From NCBI GenBank assembly GCA_016714225.1, contig JADJNS010000008.1, forward strand, positions 372,001-436,000: a stretch of 64,000 nucleotides of DNA, given 5' to 3'. Below are positions 15,573 to 23,470 of the stretch, in pieces (positions within the stretch are counted from its first letter, which is position 1; every line of letters starts with the position of its first letter). The DNA is from Archangiaceae bacterium (GTDB taxonomy: Bacteria; Myxococcota; Myxococcia; Myxococcales; Myxococcaceae). The notes below the pieces were generated by a model, which was not told where the DNA came from, did no database searches, and saw only the letters and a list, made by a program, of their open reading frames with translations. The translations under genes and the position numbers were made by a program.

Positions 15573-15734
15573 GACCCGACTGTCGCGCGCCAGCGACGCC
15601 ACCTCTGCGGTTTTTCAGCTCCGCGGCCTGCGTTTCGCCAGTATCGGCGCCGTCAAAGGGGCTGTCGCAAGCGCTGCACGAAGTTCGCCGTAACCCTCCG
15701 CCTACCCAACGGAGGGGCTCAAGGGAGCCCCCAG

Positions 15735-18161
15735 ATGCGTACCCTCATGGCAGCACTGCTCGCCGTCGCGGCGTCGCCGGCCGTCGCGCAGGTCACCCAC
15801 CCCCACGCCGGCATGACCCTGGTGCGCGCCGGCAGCTCGGCGCTGGTGGTGACCGACCTCTGCGCCGCCGGCGTCAGCGTGCGCGCTACGAAGTACGGCG
15901 AGCGCAACGCGCGCGCCCAGACCTGGGCCGACGGCGTCGGGGCGATGGCGGCGGTGAACGCCGACTTCTTCGACTTCCCCGGCTGGAGCTACGTGGTCGG
16001 CCGCGCCCGCGGCGGCGGTGTCGACTGGCCCGCCGGGCAGCAGCAGCGTGAGGCCCGGCCGTACTGGCAGTTCGGGCCGCGCCTCGCGGCGATGGTGGGC
16101 AACGGCCCCGACGCACCCGCGGCCGGCGTCACCGAGATCGTCGGCGGCCACAACATTCTCATCTTGAACGGGCAGTCGCGCGCCCCCAACTTCGACGGCG
16201 ACGCGGTGATCACCACCGCGCACCGCCGCACCGCGGTCGGCCTGAGCGCCGATCGCCGCTTCCTCTACCTCTACGCCACCAACAACAACTTCACCGGCAC
16301 CCAGGTGGTGGCCGAGCTCGAGGCGCTGCGCGTGCAGGCGGGCGCGCCGCCCATCGACGTCGCCACCAACATGGACGGCGGCGGCAGCTCGCAGCTCTAC
16401 GTGCGCGGGGTCGGCGCGGTGATCGACTCGACCCGCCCGGTCAACAACCACCTGGGGGTCTACGCCACCGGCAGCGGCGCGGCCCCGCAGTGCCCCAAGC
16501 CGCCCGATCTGCGCGACGTCGCGCTGCGCGGCGACGGCAAGTCGGGGTGGACGCTCGACGCCCGCGGCCGCATCGCGGCGTTCGGCGGCGCTCCGGCCCT
16601 GGGGCCCGCCGGTGAGCGCTGGAGCTTCGACGTCGCGCGGCGCCTCGCGCTGCGCGAAGGCGGCGCCTCGGCCTACCTGCTCGACGGCTGGGGCGGCATT
16701 CACGAGGTGGGCGGCGCGCCCGCGGTCACCTCGGCCACCGCCTACTGGCCCAACTGGGACATCGCCCGCGCCATCGTGCTCCGCCGAGACGGCACCTCGG
16801 GGTACGTGCTCGAGGGCTACGGCGGCCTGCACCCGTTCGGCGGCGCTCCGGCGGTGACGGGGGGCCCCTACTGGGCCGGCAACGACATCGCGCGCGACGT
16901 GGTGCTGCGCGGCGACGGCGTGTCGGGCTGGGTGCTCGACGGCCTGGGCGTGCTACACCCGTTCGGCGGCGCCCCGGCGCTGCAGCAGACCAAGACCTTC
17001 ACCACCGACGTAGCAGTGCGGGTGGTGCTGTCGTTCGACGAGCGCTCGGGCTACGTCGTCGACAAGACCGGCGCGCTGTGGCCCTTCGGCGACGCGCCGC
17101 CGGTGAAGTCGCGCACCTTCGCCGACGGGCAGGCGGTGTCGCTGGGGCTGGGCAGCGACGCGGTGAGCGGCGTGGTGCTCCACGCGCAAGAAGGCCCGGT
17201 GGCTTTTCACTCGGCGCACCTCGCGCGCGTGCTCGCCATGCGGCCCGGCACCCGCTCGGGCTACCTCTTGCGCGGTGACGGCGCGCTCGACTCGTTCGGC
17301 GGCGCGCCCGCGCTCACCCCCTCGAAGTGGGTCGAGTGGGACATCGCCCGCGACGTGCAGCTGATGCCCGACGGCAAGAGCGGCTACGTGCTCGACGGGT
17401 GGGGCGGGGCCCACGCGTTCGGCGTCGCCGCGCCGCCTCCCGCCACCGGTCAGCCCTACTGGCCCAACTGGGACATCGTGCGGGCCTTCGCGCCCGGCCC
17501 GCAGGGCTCGCTCGGGTACCTGGTCGACGGCTACGGCGGAGTGCACCCGCTCGGCGAGAGCCCCGAGCTGCCGTACACCGGCTACACCCCCGGCACCGAC
17601 ATCGCGCGCGACATCGTCACCGACTCGAGCGGGCGGGGCGGCTTCACGTTGGACGGCCAGGGCGCCCTGCACCCCTTCGGCGCCACCCGCGGAGGCGAGA
17701 CAGGTGCGCTCTGGGGTTGGGACATCGGCCGCGCCATCGCGCTGCGCCCCGACGGCGTGTCGGGCTGGGTGCTCGACGGGTGGGGCGGGCTGCACCCGTT
17801 CGGCGGCGCCGGGCCGGCGGGGCAGGCTCCGTACTTTCCGGGCCACGACGTCTTCCGCGACGCGGTGGTGGTGTCGCCCACGCAGCTGCTGGTGCTCGAC
17901 GTCTACGGCCACGTCTACGACGTCACCGTGCCGGCCGGCTGGGTGGGGCCGCACGCGCCGTCGCCCACCTCGCCGCAGCCGGTGCCCGCGGTGCAGACCG
18001 TGGGGCGCCCGGCCGACCCGGGCTCGGTCGACCCGCCGTCGCAGCCCGGCGGCTGCAGCGCCAGCGGGGCGGGGGCGGTGCTCGTGGCGGCGTCGCTGGC
18101 CCTGCTGCTGCGGCGAAGGCCCGCCCCCCCGGGTGGTGACGCCCCGCCCGCGGGTCTATAA
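15735..18161 (+). CDS. NAGPA-domain (phosphodiester glycosidase-like) surface protein with 12 repeats and MYXO-CTERM-like tail
   Basis: This is an 808-residue exported protein. Residues 1-19 are a signal peptide. Residues 25-240 resemble the phosphodiester glycosidase (NAGPA) domain, with VNADFFDF, RTAVGLSADRRFLYL and the catalytic-region motif TNMDGGGSSQL. Residues 245-750 hold about 12 tandem repeats of about 42 residues around the pattern SGWVLDGWGGLHPFGGAP, as in a beta-propeller or stalk. The tail GGCSASGAG, a hydrophobic helix and RRRP match the MYXO-CTERM sorting signal, which implies cell-surface anchoring through the Cys after processing. The substrate may be a glycan phosphodiester, by inference from the family. 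Confidence 0.9.
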   Translation: MRTLMAALLAVAASPAVAQVTHPHAGMTLVRAGSSALVVTDLCAAGVSVRATKYGERNARAQTWADGVGAMAAVNADFFDFPGWSYVVGRARGGGVDWPAGQQQREARPYWQFGPRLAAMVGNGPDAPAAGVTEIVGGHNILILNGQSRAPNFDGDAVITTAHRRTAVGLSADRRFLYLYATNNNFTGTQVVAELEALRVQAGAPPIDVATNMDGGGSSQLYVRGVGAVIDSTRPVNNHLGVYATGSGAAPQCPKPPDLRDVALRGDGKSGWTLDARGRIAAFGGAPALGPAGERWSFDVARRLALREGGASAYLLDGWGGIHEVGGAPAVTSATAYWPNWDIARAIVLRRDGTSGYVLEGYGGLHPFGGAPAVTGGPYWAGNDIARDVVLRGDGVSGWVLDGLGVLHPFGGAPALQQTKTFTTDVAVRVVLSFDERSGYVVDKTGALWPFGDAPPVKSRTFADGQAVSLGLGSDAVSGVVLHAQEGPVAFHSAHLARVLAMRPGTRSGYLLRGDGALDSFGGAPALTPSKWVEWDIARDVQLMPDGKSGYVLDGWGGAHAFGVAAPPPATGQPYWPNWDIVRAFAPGPQGSLGYLVDGYGGVHPLGESPELPYTGYTPGTDIARDIVTDSSGRGGFTLDGQGALHPFGATRGGETGALWGWDIGRAIALRPDGVSGWVLDGWGGLHPFGGAGPAGQAPYFPGHDVFRDAVVVSPTQLLVLDVYGHVYDVTVPAGWVGPHAPSPTSPQPVPAVQTVGRPADPGSVDPPSQPGGCSASGAGAVLVAASLALLLRRRPAPPGGDAPPAGL

Positions 18162-18211
18162 CGGCAGGCGATGTCTGCAGCGCAGCGAAAGTCATCGTCG
18201 AAGGGCCCGCG

Positions 18212-19300
18212 GTGAAGCTCCGACTGACCTTTCTCGCTGCCTTCGCCTTCGTGGTCGCCTTCGCGTGCGGCCGCGGGGGCGTCTACCGCTACGAGACCCC
18301 CGAGTACGTGCCCGACGCCTCGGTGCCCACCCTCGACGCCGGCGTCGATGCCGGGCAGGTGCCGTGCATGCCCGGCCACCTCGCCCTCACCAAGGCCACC
18401 CCGGTGGTGATGCTGGTGCTCGACCGCTCGAGCTCGATGGGCTTCCGCTTCGACGGCACCAACCGTTGGCGGGCGCTGGTCGACGGGCTCGAAGACGCGC
18501 TCCCCCCGGTCGACCAGGTGATGCAGCTCGGCTCGCTCACCTACCCCATGGGGCAGGGCGGGGCCGCGTGCATCGTCTCGCTGGTGCCCGAGTTTCAGCC
18601 CGCCAAGGGCAACGTGCAGCCGATTCTCTCGCGCATGCGCGCGAGCAACCCCAGCGGCTCGACGCCCACCGCGCTGGCGGTCGACATCGCCGGCATGAAC
18701 CTGGGGTTCACCCGCACCACGGTCGGCGGCAAGGCGATGATTCTCGCCACCGACGGCGCCCCCGACTGCAACGCCGCCCTCGACCCGAGCACCTGCACCT
18801 GCGTGAGCAACACCGGCACCAGCAATGATCGCTGCGAGGTGGGGCGCTGCCTCGACGACGTGGCCACCACCGAGCGGGTGGCCCACTTCGCCGACGCCGG
18901 TATCCCCACCTACGTGATCGGCATCACCAACGGCGGTGACCCCACCTTGAGCCGCGTGCTCAATGATCTCGCGGTCGCCGGAGGGCGGCCGCAGAAGACC
19001 GGCGCCACCCGCTTCTACTCGGCCGGCTCGAAGGCCCAGCTCGACGCGGCGCTGGTGGCGATTCGCGATTCGGTGGGGGCGTGCGTGTTTCTCGCCCGCT
19101 CGGTGCCCGACCGCGACGAAGACATGACCCTCACCGCCGCCGGCCTGGGCGAGATTCCCCATGATCCCACCGGGCACGACGGCTGGGCCTGGAGCGACCG
19201 GCTGCACGGCGAGCTGGTGGTCTCGGGGCCCAGCTGCGACCAGCTGGTGGCGCACATGAACACGGTGATCGACGCCGAGGTCGCCTGCGAGACGCCCTAG
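18212..19300 (+). CDS. VWA-domain lipoprotein
   Basis: This 362-residue protein has a lipoprotein signal ending in VVAFAC, so Cys19 is the likely lipidated residue. A von Willebrand A domain begins near residue 64. Its metal-ion site motif DRSSSM (D71, S73, S75) is intact and is followed by TPTALAV and a late ATDGAPDC strand. Several extra Cys in the region around CTCVSNTGTSNDRCEVGRC suggest disulfides. VWA lipoproteins of this layout are common in myxobacterial genomes and are assumed to mediate protein contacts at the envelope. The start is GTG 18212; the gene follows the NAGPA gene by 50 bases and could share its transcript. Confidence 0.88.
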   Translation: MKLRLTFLAAFAFVVAFACGRGGVYRYETPEYVPDASVPTLDAGVDAGQVPCMPGHLALTKATPVVMLVLDRSSSMGFRFDGTNRWRALVDGLEDALPPVDQVMQLGSLTYPMGQGGAACIVSLVPEFQPAKGNVQPILSRMRASNPSGSTPTALAVDIAGMNLGFTRTTVGGKAMILATDGAPDCNAALDPSTCTCVSNTGTSNDRCEVGRCLDDVATTERVAHFADAGIPTYVIGITNGGDPTLSRVLNDLAVAGGRPQKTGATRFYSAGSKAQLDAALVAIRDSVGACVFLARSVPDRDEDMTLTAAGLGEIPHDPTGHDGWAWSDRLHGELVVSGPSCDQLVAHMNTVIDAEVACETP

Positions 19301-19343
19301 GCCTTCCAAATTGACCGCTGCGTGCTAACGAAGCCTCTCGTCC

Positions 19344-20351
19344 ATGCACGGCACCGTACAGCTCTACGAGGTGTTCGCCGGCTCGCTCGAGGGCAACCCG
19401 CTCCAAGACCCTTCTACCCGCACCACCCCGGTCTACCTGCCGCCGGGGTACTCCAACGGGCAGGGGCGATTTCCGGTGGTGTATTTCCTCCACGGCTTCT
19501 CGGGCAGCGGGGTGCAGTGGCTCAACTCCAGCGCCTTCACCTCGAACGTGCCGCAGCGGCTCGACGCGCTGATCGCCGCGGGCACCGTGCCGCCGTGCAT
19601 CGGGGTGTTCATCGACGGCTTCACCGCGCTGGGCGGCAGCCAGTGGATCAACAGCGAGGGCATCGGCCGCTACCGCGACTACGTGGCGCGCGACCTGGTG
19701 AACTGGGTCGACCGAACCTTTCGCACCTTCGCGCGGGGCGCCGCGCGCGGCCTGGTCGGCAAGTCGTCGGGCGGCTACGGCGCGCTGGTGATCTCGCGCT
19801 ACCACCCCGAGGTCTTCCAGCACGTCGCCTGCCACTCGGGCGACGCCGGCTTCGAATACTGCTACCTGCACGAGCTGCCGCAGGCGGCCGGCCCGCTGCT
19901 CAAGGCGGGCGGCGTCGAGCCCTGGTACCGCGAGTTTCGCCAGCGGGTGCAGGCCACCAAGATGCGCGGTGACGATCATGCGGTGATCAACATGCTCTGC
20001 ATGGCCGCCGCCTACTCGCCCAAGAAGACCGAGCCGCTGGGCCTCGAGCTGCCCATCGACATCAACAACGGCCGGCTCAAGATCGACGTGTGGAACCGCT
20101 GGCTCGTGCACGACCCGGTGCGCTTCGCGCCCAAGCACCTCGACGTCTACAAGCGGCTCAAGAGCCTGTTTCTCGACTGCGGCACCAAAGACGAGTTCAA
20201 CCTGCGCTGGGGCACCCGCCTGTTGGCCGAAGAGTTTCGCGCCGGCGGCATCGACTTCGTGCACGAAGAGTTCGAAGACGGCCACATGGGCGTGAACTAC
20301 CGCTTCGAGCGCTCGCTGCAGTACCTGGTGCCTCGCCTCGAGCGGGTCTGA
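19344..20351 (+). CDS. Alpha/beta-hydrolase putative esterase (esterase D / antigen 85 type)
   Basis: This 335-residue protein without a signal peptide has the D-type esterase layout (Pfam putative esterase). It shows TTPVYLPPGY, FPVVYFLHGFSGSG (oxyanion strand), the nucleophile elbow GKSSGGYGAL with Ser141, an acid candidate in CGTKDEFNL, and a final His in FEDGHMGVNYR. The order Ser-Asp-His is complete, so it is probably active on carboxylic or thioester bonds. The N-terminus MHGTVQLYEVFAGSLEGNP looks complete and cytoplasmic. The substrate is unknown. It lies in a plus-strand series of unrelated envelope genes. Confidence 0.85.
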   Translation: MHGTVQLYEVFAGSLEGNPLQDPSTRTTPVYLPPGYSNGQGRFPVVYFLHGFSGSGVQWLNSSAFTSNVPQRLDALIAAGTVPPCIGVFIDGFTALGGSQWINSEGIGRYRDYVARDLVNWVDRTFRTFARGAARGLVGKSSGGYGALVISRYHPEVFQHVACHSGDAGFEYCYLHELPQAAGPLLKAGGVEPWYREFRQRVQATKMRGDDHAVINMLCMAAAYSPKKTEPLGLELPIDINNGRLKIDVWNRWLVHDPVRFAPKHLDVYKRLKSLFLDCGTKDEFNLRWGTRLLAEEFRAGGIDFVHEEFEDGHMGVNYRFERSLQYLVPRLERV

Positions 20352-20399
20352 GCAGCCCGCGCGCCTGAATGGGGCGCCCGGCGCGGGTACGTACGCGCC

Positions 20400-20999
20400 A
20401 TGACCCTCGCCCTGCTGGGCCTGCTGCTCGCCGTCACCGACGCCCCCGGCACGCCGGCTGCTCCCGAGGTGCAGAGCGTCGAGCCGCTCGAGCCCGAGCC
20501 GCCCCCTCCGGTGTGGGAGATCTACGTGGGCATGCTCGGCGGCATGCGGGTCGACGAGCGCGGCGGCGGCGGCGGCGTGATGGTGGGCGTGAACCGCAAG
20601 TTCCTGGGCTTTCTGCGGCCCGAGCTGATGATCGCCAGCTCGCTCGAGTCGCAGCCGTTCGACTACCTGATCCTCATTCGCGTCGGGGCGTGGTTCGAGC
20701 TGCCCCTGCAGAGCCGGTGGAAGCCGTACCTCTGGGCCGCCTTCGCCCACAACCACGAGAGCGGGGTGGAAGACGTGAAGCGCGACCCGCTGGGCCACCT
20801 GCTCGGCCTCTCCGCCACCGGCGTGCACCACCGCTCGGGCGGCGAGCTGGGGCTGGGCCTCGCCTACGAGGTGCCGCGGCTCACGCCCTGGAAGATCGCC
20901 AGCCGGCTGGGAGCCCGGCTCACATTCACGCAATTCATGTCAGACCCCTATCCGCCGCGTTACTTGGATTTGACCTTCACCGCGGGACTCTGTTTCTAG
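20400..20999 (+). CDS. Probable small outer-membrane beta-barrel protein
   Basis: The first 16 residues (MTLALLGLLLAVTDAP) form a signal peptide. The remaining 180 residues alternate polar and hydrophobic residues in strand-like blocks such as VMVGVNRKFLGFLRPELMIA and RSGGELGLGLAYEVP, and the protein ends in a strand with terminal Phe (DLTFTAGLCF). This matches a small eight-stranded barrel but no named family that I recognise. It starts 48 bases after the esterase stop and ends 16 bases before the second ATPase-like gene, so it may be in the same transcript as that signalling pair. Confidence 0.7.
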   Translation: MTLALLGLLLAVTDAPGTPAAPEVQSVEPLEPEPPPPVWEIYVGMLGGMRVDERGGGGGVMVGVNRKFLGFLRPELMIASSLESQPFDYLILIRVGAWFELPLQSRWKPYLWAAFAHNHESGVEDVKRDPLGHLLGLSATGVHHRSGGELGLGLAYEVPRLTPWKIASRLGARLTFTQFMSDPYPPRYLDLTFTAGLCF

Positions 21000-21015
21000 G
21001 TAGAGTCGGCCGCGC

Positions 21016-21480
21016 GTGTCCGGCCACGTCCTCTTCGATCTCGCACTGCTGCCCCGCTGGGAAGTGATCAGCGAGGTGCGCCGCCTGGTGTCACGCGCCC
21101 TCGAGCGCCTCGAGATCGAGCCCGACCACGCCTACTGCGCCTCGCTCGCCACCCACGAGCTGCTCGAGAACGCGGTGAAGTACGGCAAGGGCGAGGTGCG
21201 GGTGCGCATCGTGCTCGACCCCAAAGAGCGCACCGTGAAGCGCGTCGACGTCGAGAACTGGACCACGCGGGCCCAGGTGCAGCGGCTCAAGCGGGCCGTC
21301 GGCGACGTGGCCACCGCCCAGAACGCGATGCGCAAGTACACCTCGCTGATGGGCCGCAGCAACGGCGGCCTCGGTCTCGCCCGGGTCGCCGCCGAGGGCG
21401 AGATGAGCCTCTTGTGCAGGGTGCGCGCCAATCGGGTGGCGGTGAGCGCGGTTCCAACCGGCGGGAGCGCCGATGTCTGA
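21016..21480 (+). CDS. Degenerate histidine-kinase-type ATPase (anti-sigma-like regulator), copy 2
   Basis: This 154-residue paralog of the protein at 4887-5360 shows the same order: a hydrophobic N-terminal pattern (LALLPRWEVISEVRRLV), the N-box HELLENAVKYGKGE, and a late SNGGLGLARVAAEGE loop. The DxGxG box is again absent. The start is GTG 21016, 16 bases after the previous stop. The stop overlaps the ATG of the STAS-like gene by eight bases, as in copy 1. A SpoIIE-type phosphatase lies just beyond on the opposite strand. This is the arrangement expected for a partner-switch module, but no cognate sigma factor is visible here. Confidence 0.82.
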   Translation: MSGHVLFDLALLPRWEVISEVRRLVSRALERLEIEPDHAYCASLATHELLENAVKYGKGEVRVRIVLDPKERTVKRVDVENWTTRAQVQRLKRAVGDVATAQNAMRKYTSLMGRSNGGLGLARVAAEGEMSLLCRVRANRVAVSAVPTGGSADV

Positions 21481-21835
21481 GCAGCTGGGGCAGTTGTCGA
21501 TCGACTCTTCCACCGTGGGCGAGAAGCTGGTGCTGGCGATGTCGGGCTCGGCCGACATGCGCGACTCGTCTGGGCTCGCCGAGCTCTTGCTCAAGCACGA
21601 CGCCGAGGCGCGCCGGCTGGGCCTCAAGCAGGTCGACGTCGACGTGCGAACCGTCGAGTTCATGAACTCTTCCGCGCTCAACGCCTTCGTGCGCTGGTTC
21701 GCCGACATGAAGCGCAGGGGGCAGGCCTACCGGGTGCGCTTTCTCTCCGACCCCTCGAAGCGCTGGCAGCGTGGCAGCCTCTCGGCCCTCGCGTCGTTCG
21801 CCGCCGACACCGTCACCGTCGAAGCGGTGGTGTGA
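21473..21835 (+). CDS. STAS-like anti-sigma-antagonist-type protein, copy 2
   Basis: This 120-residue protein carries the motif VEFMNSSALNAFVRW, equivalent to VEFMNSTALGAFVGW in copy 1, and the shared ending RWQRGSLSALASF. A Ser-Ser pair occupies the phosphorylation position of SpoIIAA-like proteins, but with Asn in place of the usual Asp just before it. It is translationally overlapped with the ATPase gene. The minus-strand phosphatase gene converges on it with 139 bases between stops, so a phosphorylated form of this protein is the natural candidate substrate for that phosphatase. That relationship is inferred from position only. Confidence 0.82.
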   Translation: MSEQLGQLSIDSSTVGEKLVLAMSGSADMRDSSGLAELLLKHDAEARRLGLKQVDVDVRTVEFMNSSALNAFVRWFADMKRRGQAYRVRFLSDPSKRWQRGSLSALASFAADTVTVEAVV

Positions 21836-21923
21836 CGGGTAGGGCGGCCCTCGACGTGGCTGCCGTCGCTTCGTCTTGCGCGGCGAACCTTTCTTCGGGC
21901 ACTGACACGGGCGCGCCTCAGGT

Positions 21924-21960
21924 GAACGTTTCGCCCGCCGACGTGCACGTCGTGACGTTC
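21924..21960. terminator. Possible bidirectional terminator between convergent genes
   Basis: A perfect 14-base palindrome (CGACGTGCACGTCG, 21939-21952) is flanked by GAACGT at 21924-21929 and its complement ACGTTC at 21955-21960. It lies between the stops of the STAS-like gene and the minus-strand phosphatase. There is no T-run. It could equally be a protein-binding site. Confidence 0.35.
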
Positions 21961-21974
21961 TCGTCGGGCGCCGC

Positions 21975-23429
21975 TCAGCCCAGGTAGCGCGCGGCCACCA
22001 GCGTCACGTCGTCGGTGCGCCGCGGGGCCCAGGCGTTCACGTCGCCCTTGAGCGCCTCGACCAGCTCTTGCGGGCTCTTGCCGTGCAGCGCGCCGACGCG
22101 CTCGAGCAGCCTCTCCATGCCGTACATCTCGCCCGCCGCGTTGCGCGCCTCGGTGACCCCGTCGGTGTGCAACAGCAGCACGTCGCCCGGCTGCAGCGAC
22201 ACCTTGGTGTCGATGATCGCCGACGCGATGTTGGGCAGCGCGCCCAGCCAGGTGCCCGGGGTGGGCAGCGCCTCGACCGCGTCGCGCCGCTGCACGATCA
22301 GCTCTTCGTGCGCCCCGGCGAAGGTCACTTCGCCGCCCCGGTCGAGCTTGAGCAGCGTCATGGTCACGTGCTCGGTCTTCTCGAGGCGGTTGCGAATGTT
22401 GTCGTAGAGCACCTCGTTGAGCTGCACCAGCAGCTCGCCCGGCCCCGCCAGCGGTCGCTCGCGCACCAGGGTGGCGATGCTGCTCTGCAGCATCAGCATG
22501 ATCAGCCCCGAGGTCAGCCCGTGGCCGCTGACGTCGCCGATGCCGATCAGGCAGCCCTGCGGGGTCGCCAGCACGTCGTAGTAGTCGCCGCCGATCTCGT
22601 CGGCCGGAGTCATCGCCGCGGCCAGCTCGAACCCCGGCACCCGCACGCTCTTGGGCAGCAGCGAGGTCTGCAGCTGCGAGGCGATCTCCAGCTCCCGCTC
22701 GGCGCGCGCGGCGCGGTTCTGGTCGGTCACGTCGCGAATGTTGAGCACCATGCCGCCCACGTTGGGGTCGGCCCGCAGGTCGGTGATCAGCGCCCGGCAC
22801 TCGCGCGTCACGCCGTCGGCGCGCCTGAGCTCGAGCGACTCGGTGACCGAGACCTCTCCGTCGCTCAGGTCGCGGCCCAGCAGGCGCTTGACCGCCGGGC
22901 TCTGCCAGCTGATGCGCCCGTTGTCGCCCACCACCACGATCATGTCCGACGCGTTGGTGACCAGCGAGCGGAAGCGCGCCTCGAGCCGGTTCTGCTGCTC
23001 GATGGCCCGGCCCAACGACCAGATCACGACTCCTGCGGCAATGAAGCCGATCGCCGAGAGCGGGTTCGCGTCGCCGTGGGTGAAGAACGCGCCCTGCACC
23101 AGCACCAGCCGCAGCACCAGCTGCAGCGGGCCGCCGTACAGCCCGTTGTACATCAGCACCGCGAAGAAGAAGCCCTGCACCTTGGCGGGCTCGGCCACCC
23201 CGTTGAGCACCGCCATCAGCGCCAGGCTGGTGACCCCCTCGACCCACGGCGGGCTCTTCTTCTTCCGCCAGGTCCACCCCCAGGTGGCGAGCAGGGCCAG
23301 CACCGCCACGGCGCCCACCGCGCGCGAGACCGGCAGGCGCGGCGCCCGGGCCAGCGCGATGAAGACCGGAATCGCGGCCAGCACCGCGAAGCCGAGCACG
23401 AACGAGCGAACACGGTCGAGCAGGCCCAT
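21975..23429 (-). CDS. Membrane-bound PAS-SpoIIE PP2C-type phosphatase
   Basis: This 484-residue protein begins with about six predicted membrane helices (residues 8-150) and then a PAS domain (FRSLVTNASDMIVVVGDNGRI). It ends in a SpoIIE/RsbU phosphatase: SQLQTSLLPKSV, DEIGGDYYDVL, GIGDVSGHGLTSGL, HTDGVTEARN and DDVTLVAA supply the metal-binding Asp residues. Such enzymes remove phosphate from STAS anti-sigma antagonists in response to a membrane or PAS signal. ATG 23429 is chosen because upstream codons overlap typA and look non-coding. Its neighbour on the opposite strand is the ATPase/STAS-like pair, which makes a partner-switch role likely. Confidence 0.92.
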   Translation of the reverse strand: MGLLDRVRSFVLGFAVLAAIPVFIALARAPRLPVSRAVGAVAVLALLATWGWTWRKKKSPPWVEGVTSLALMAVLNGVAEPAKVQGFFFAVLMYNGLYGGPLQLVLRLVLVQGAFFTHGDANPLSAIGFIAAGVVIWSLGRAIEQQNRLEARFRSLVTNASDMIVVVGDNGRISWQSPAVKRLLGRDLSDGEVSVTESLELRRADGVTRECRALITDLRADPNVGGMVLNIRDVTDQNRAARAERELEIASQLQTSLLPKSVRVPGFELAAAMTPADEIGGDYYDVLATPQGCLIGIGDVSGHGLTSGLIMLMLQSSIATLVRERPLAGPGELLVQLNEVLYDNIRNRLEKTEHVTMTLLKLDRGGEVTFAGAHEELIVQRRDAVEALPTPGTWLGALPNIASAIIDTKVSLQPGDVLLLHTDGVTEARNAAGEMYGMERLLERVGALHGKSPQELVEALKGDVNAWAPRRTDDVTLVAARYLG

Positions 23430-23470
23430 GGCCTGCTCTCTACTGCGCGCCGCGAGTGATTTGAACCGCC

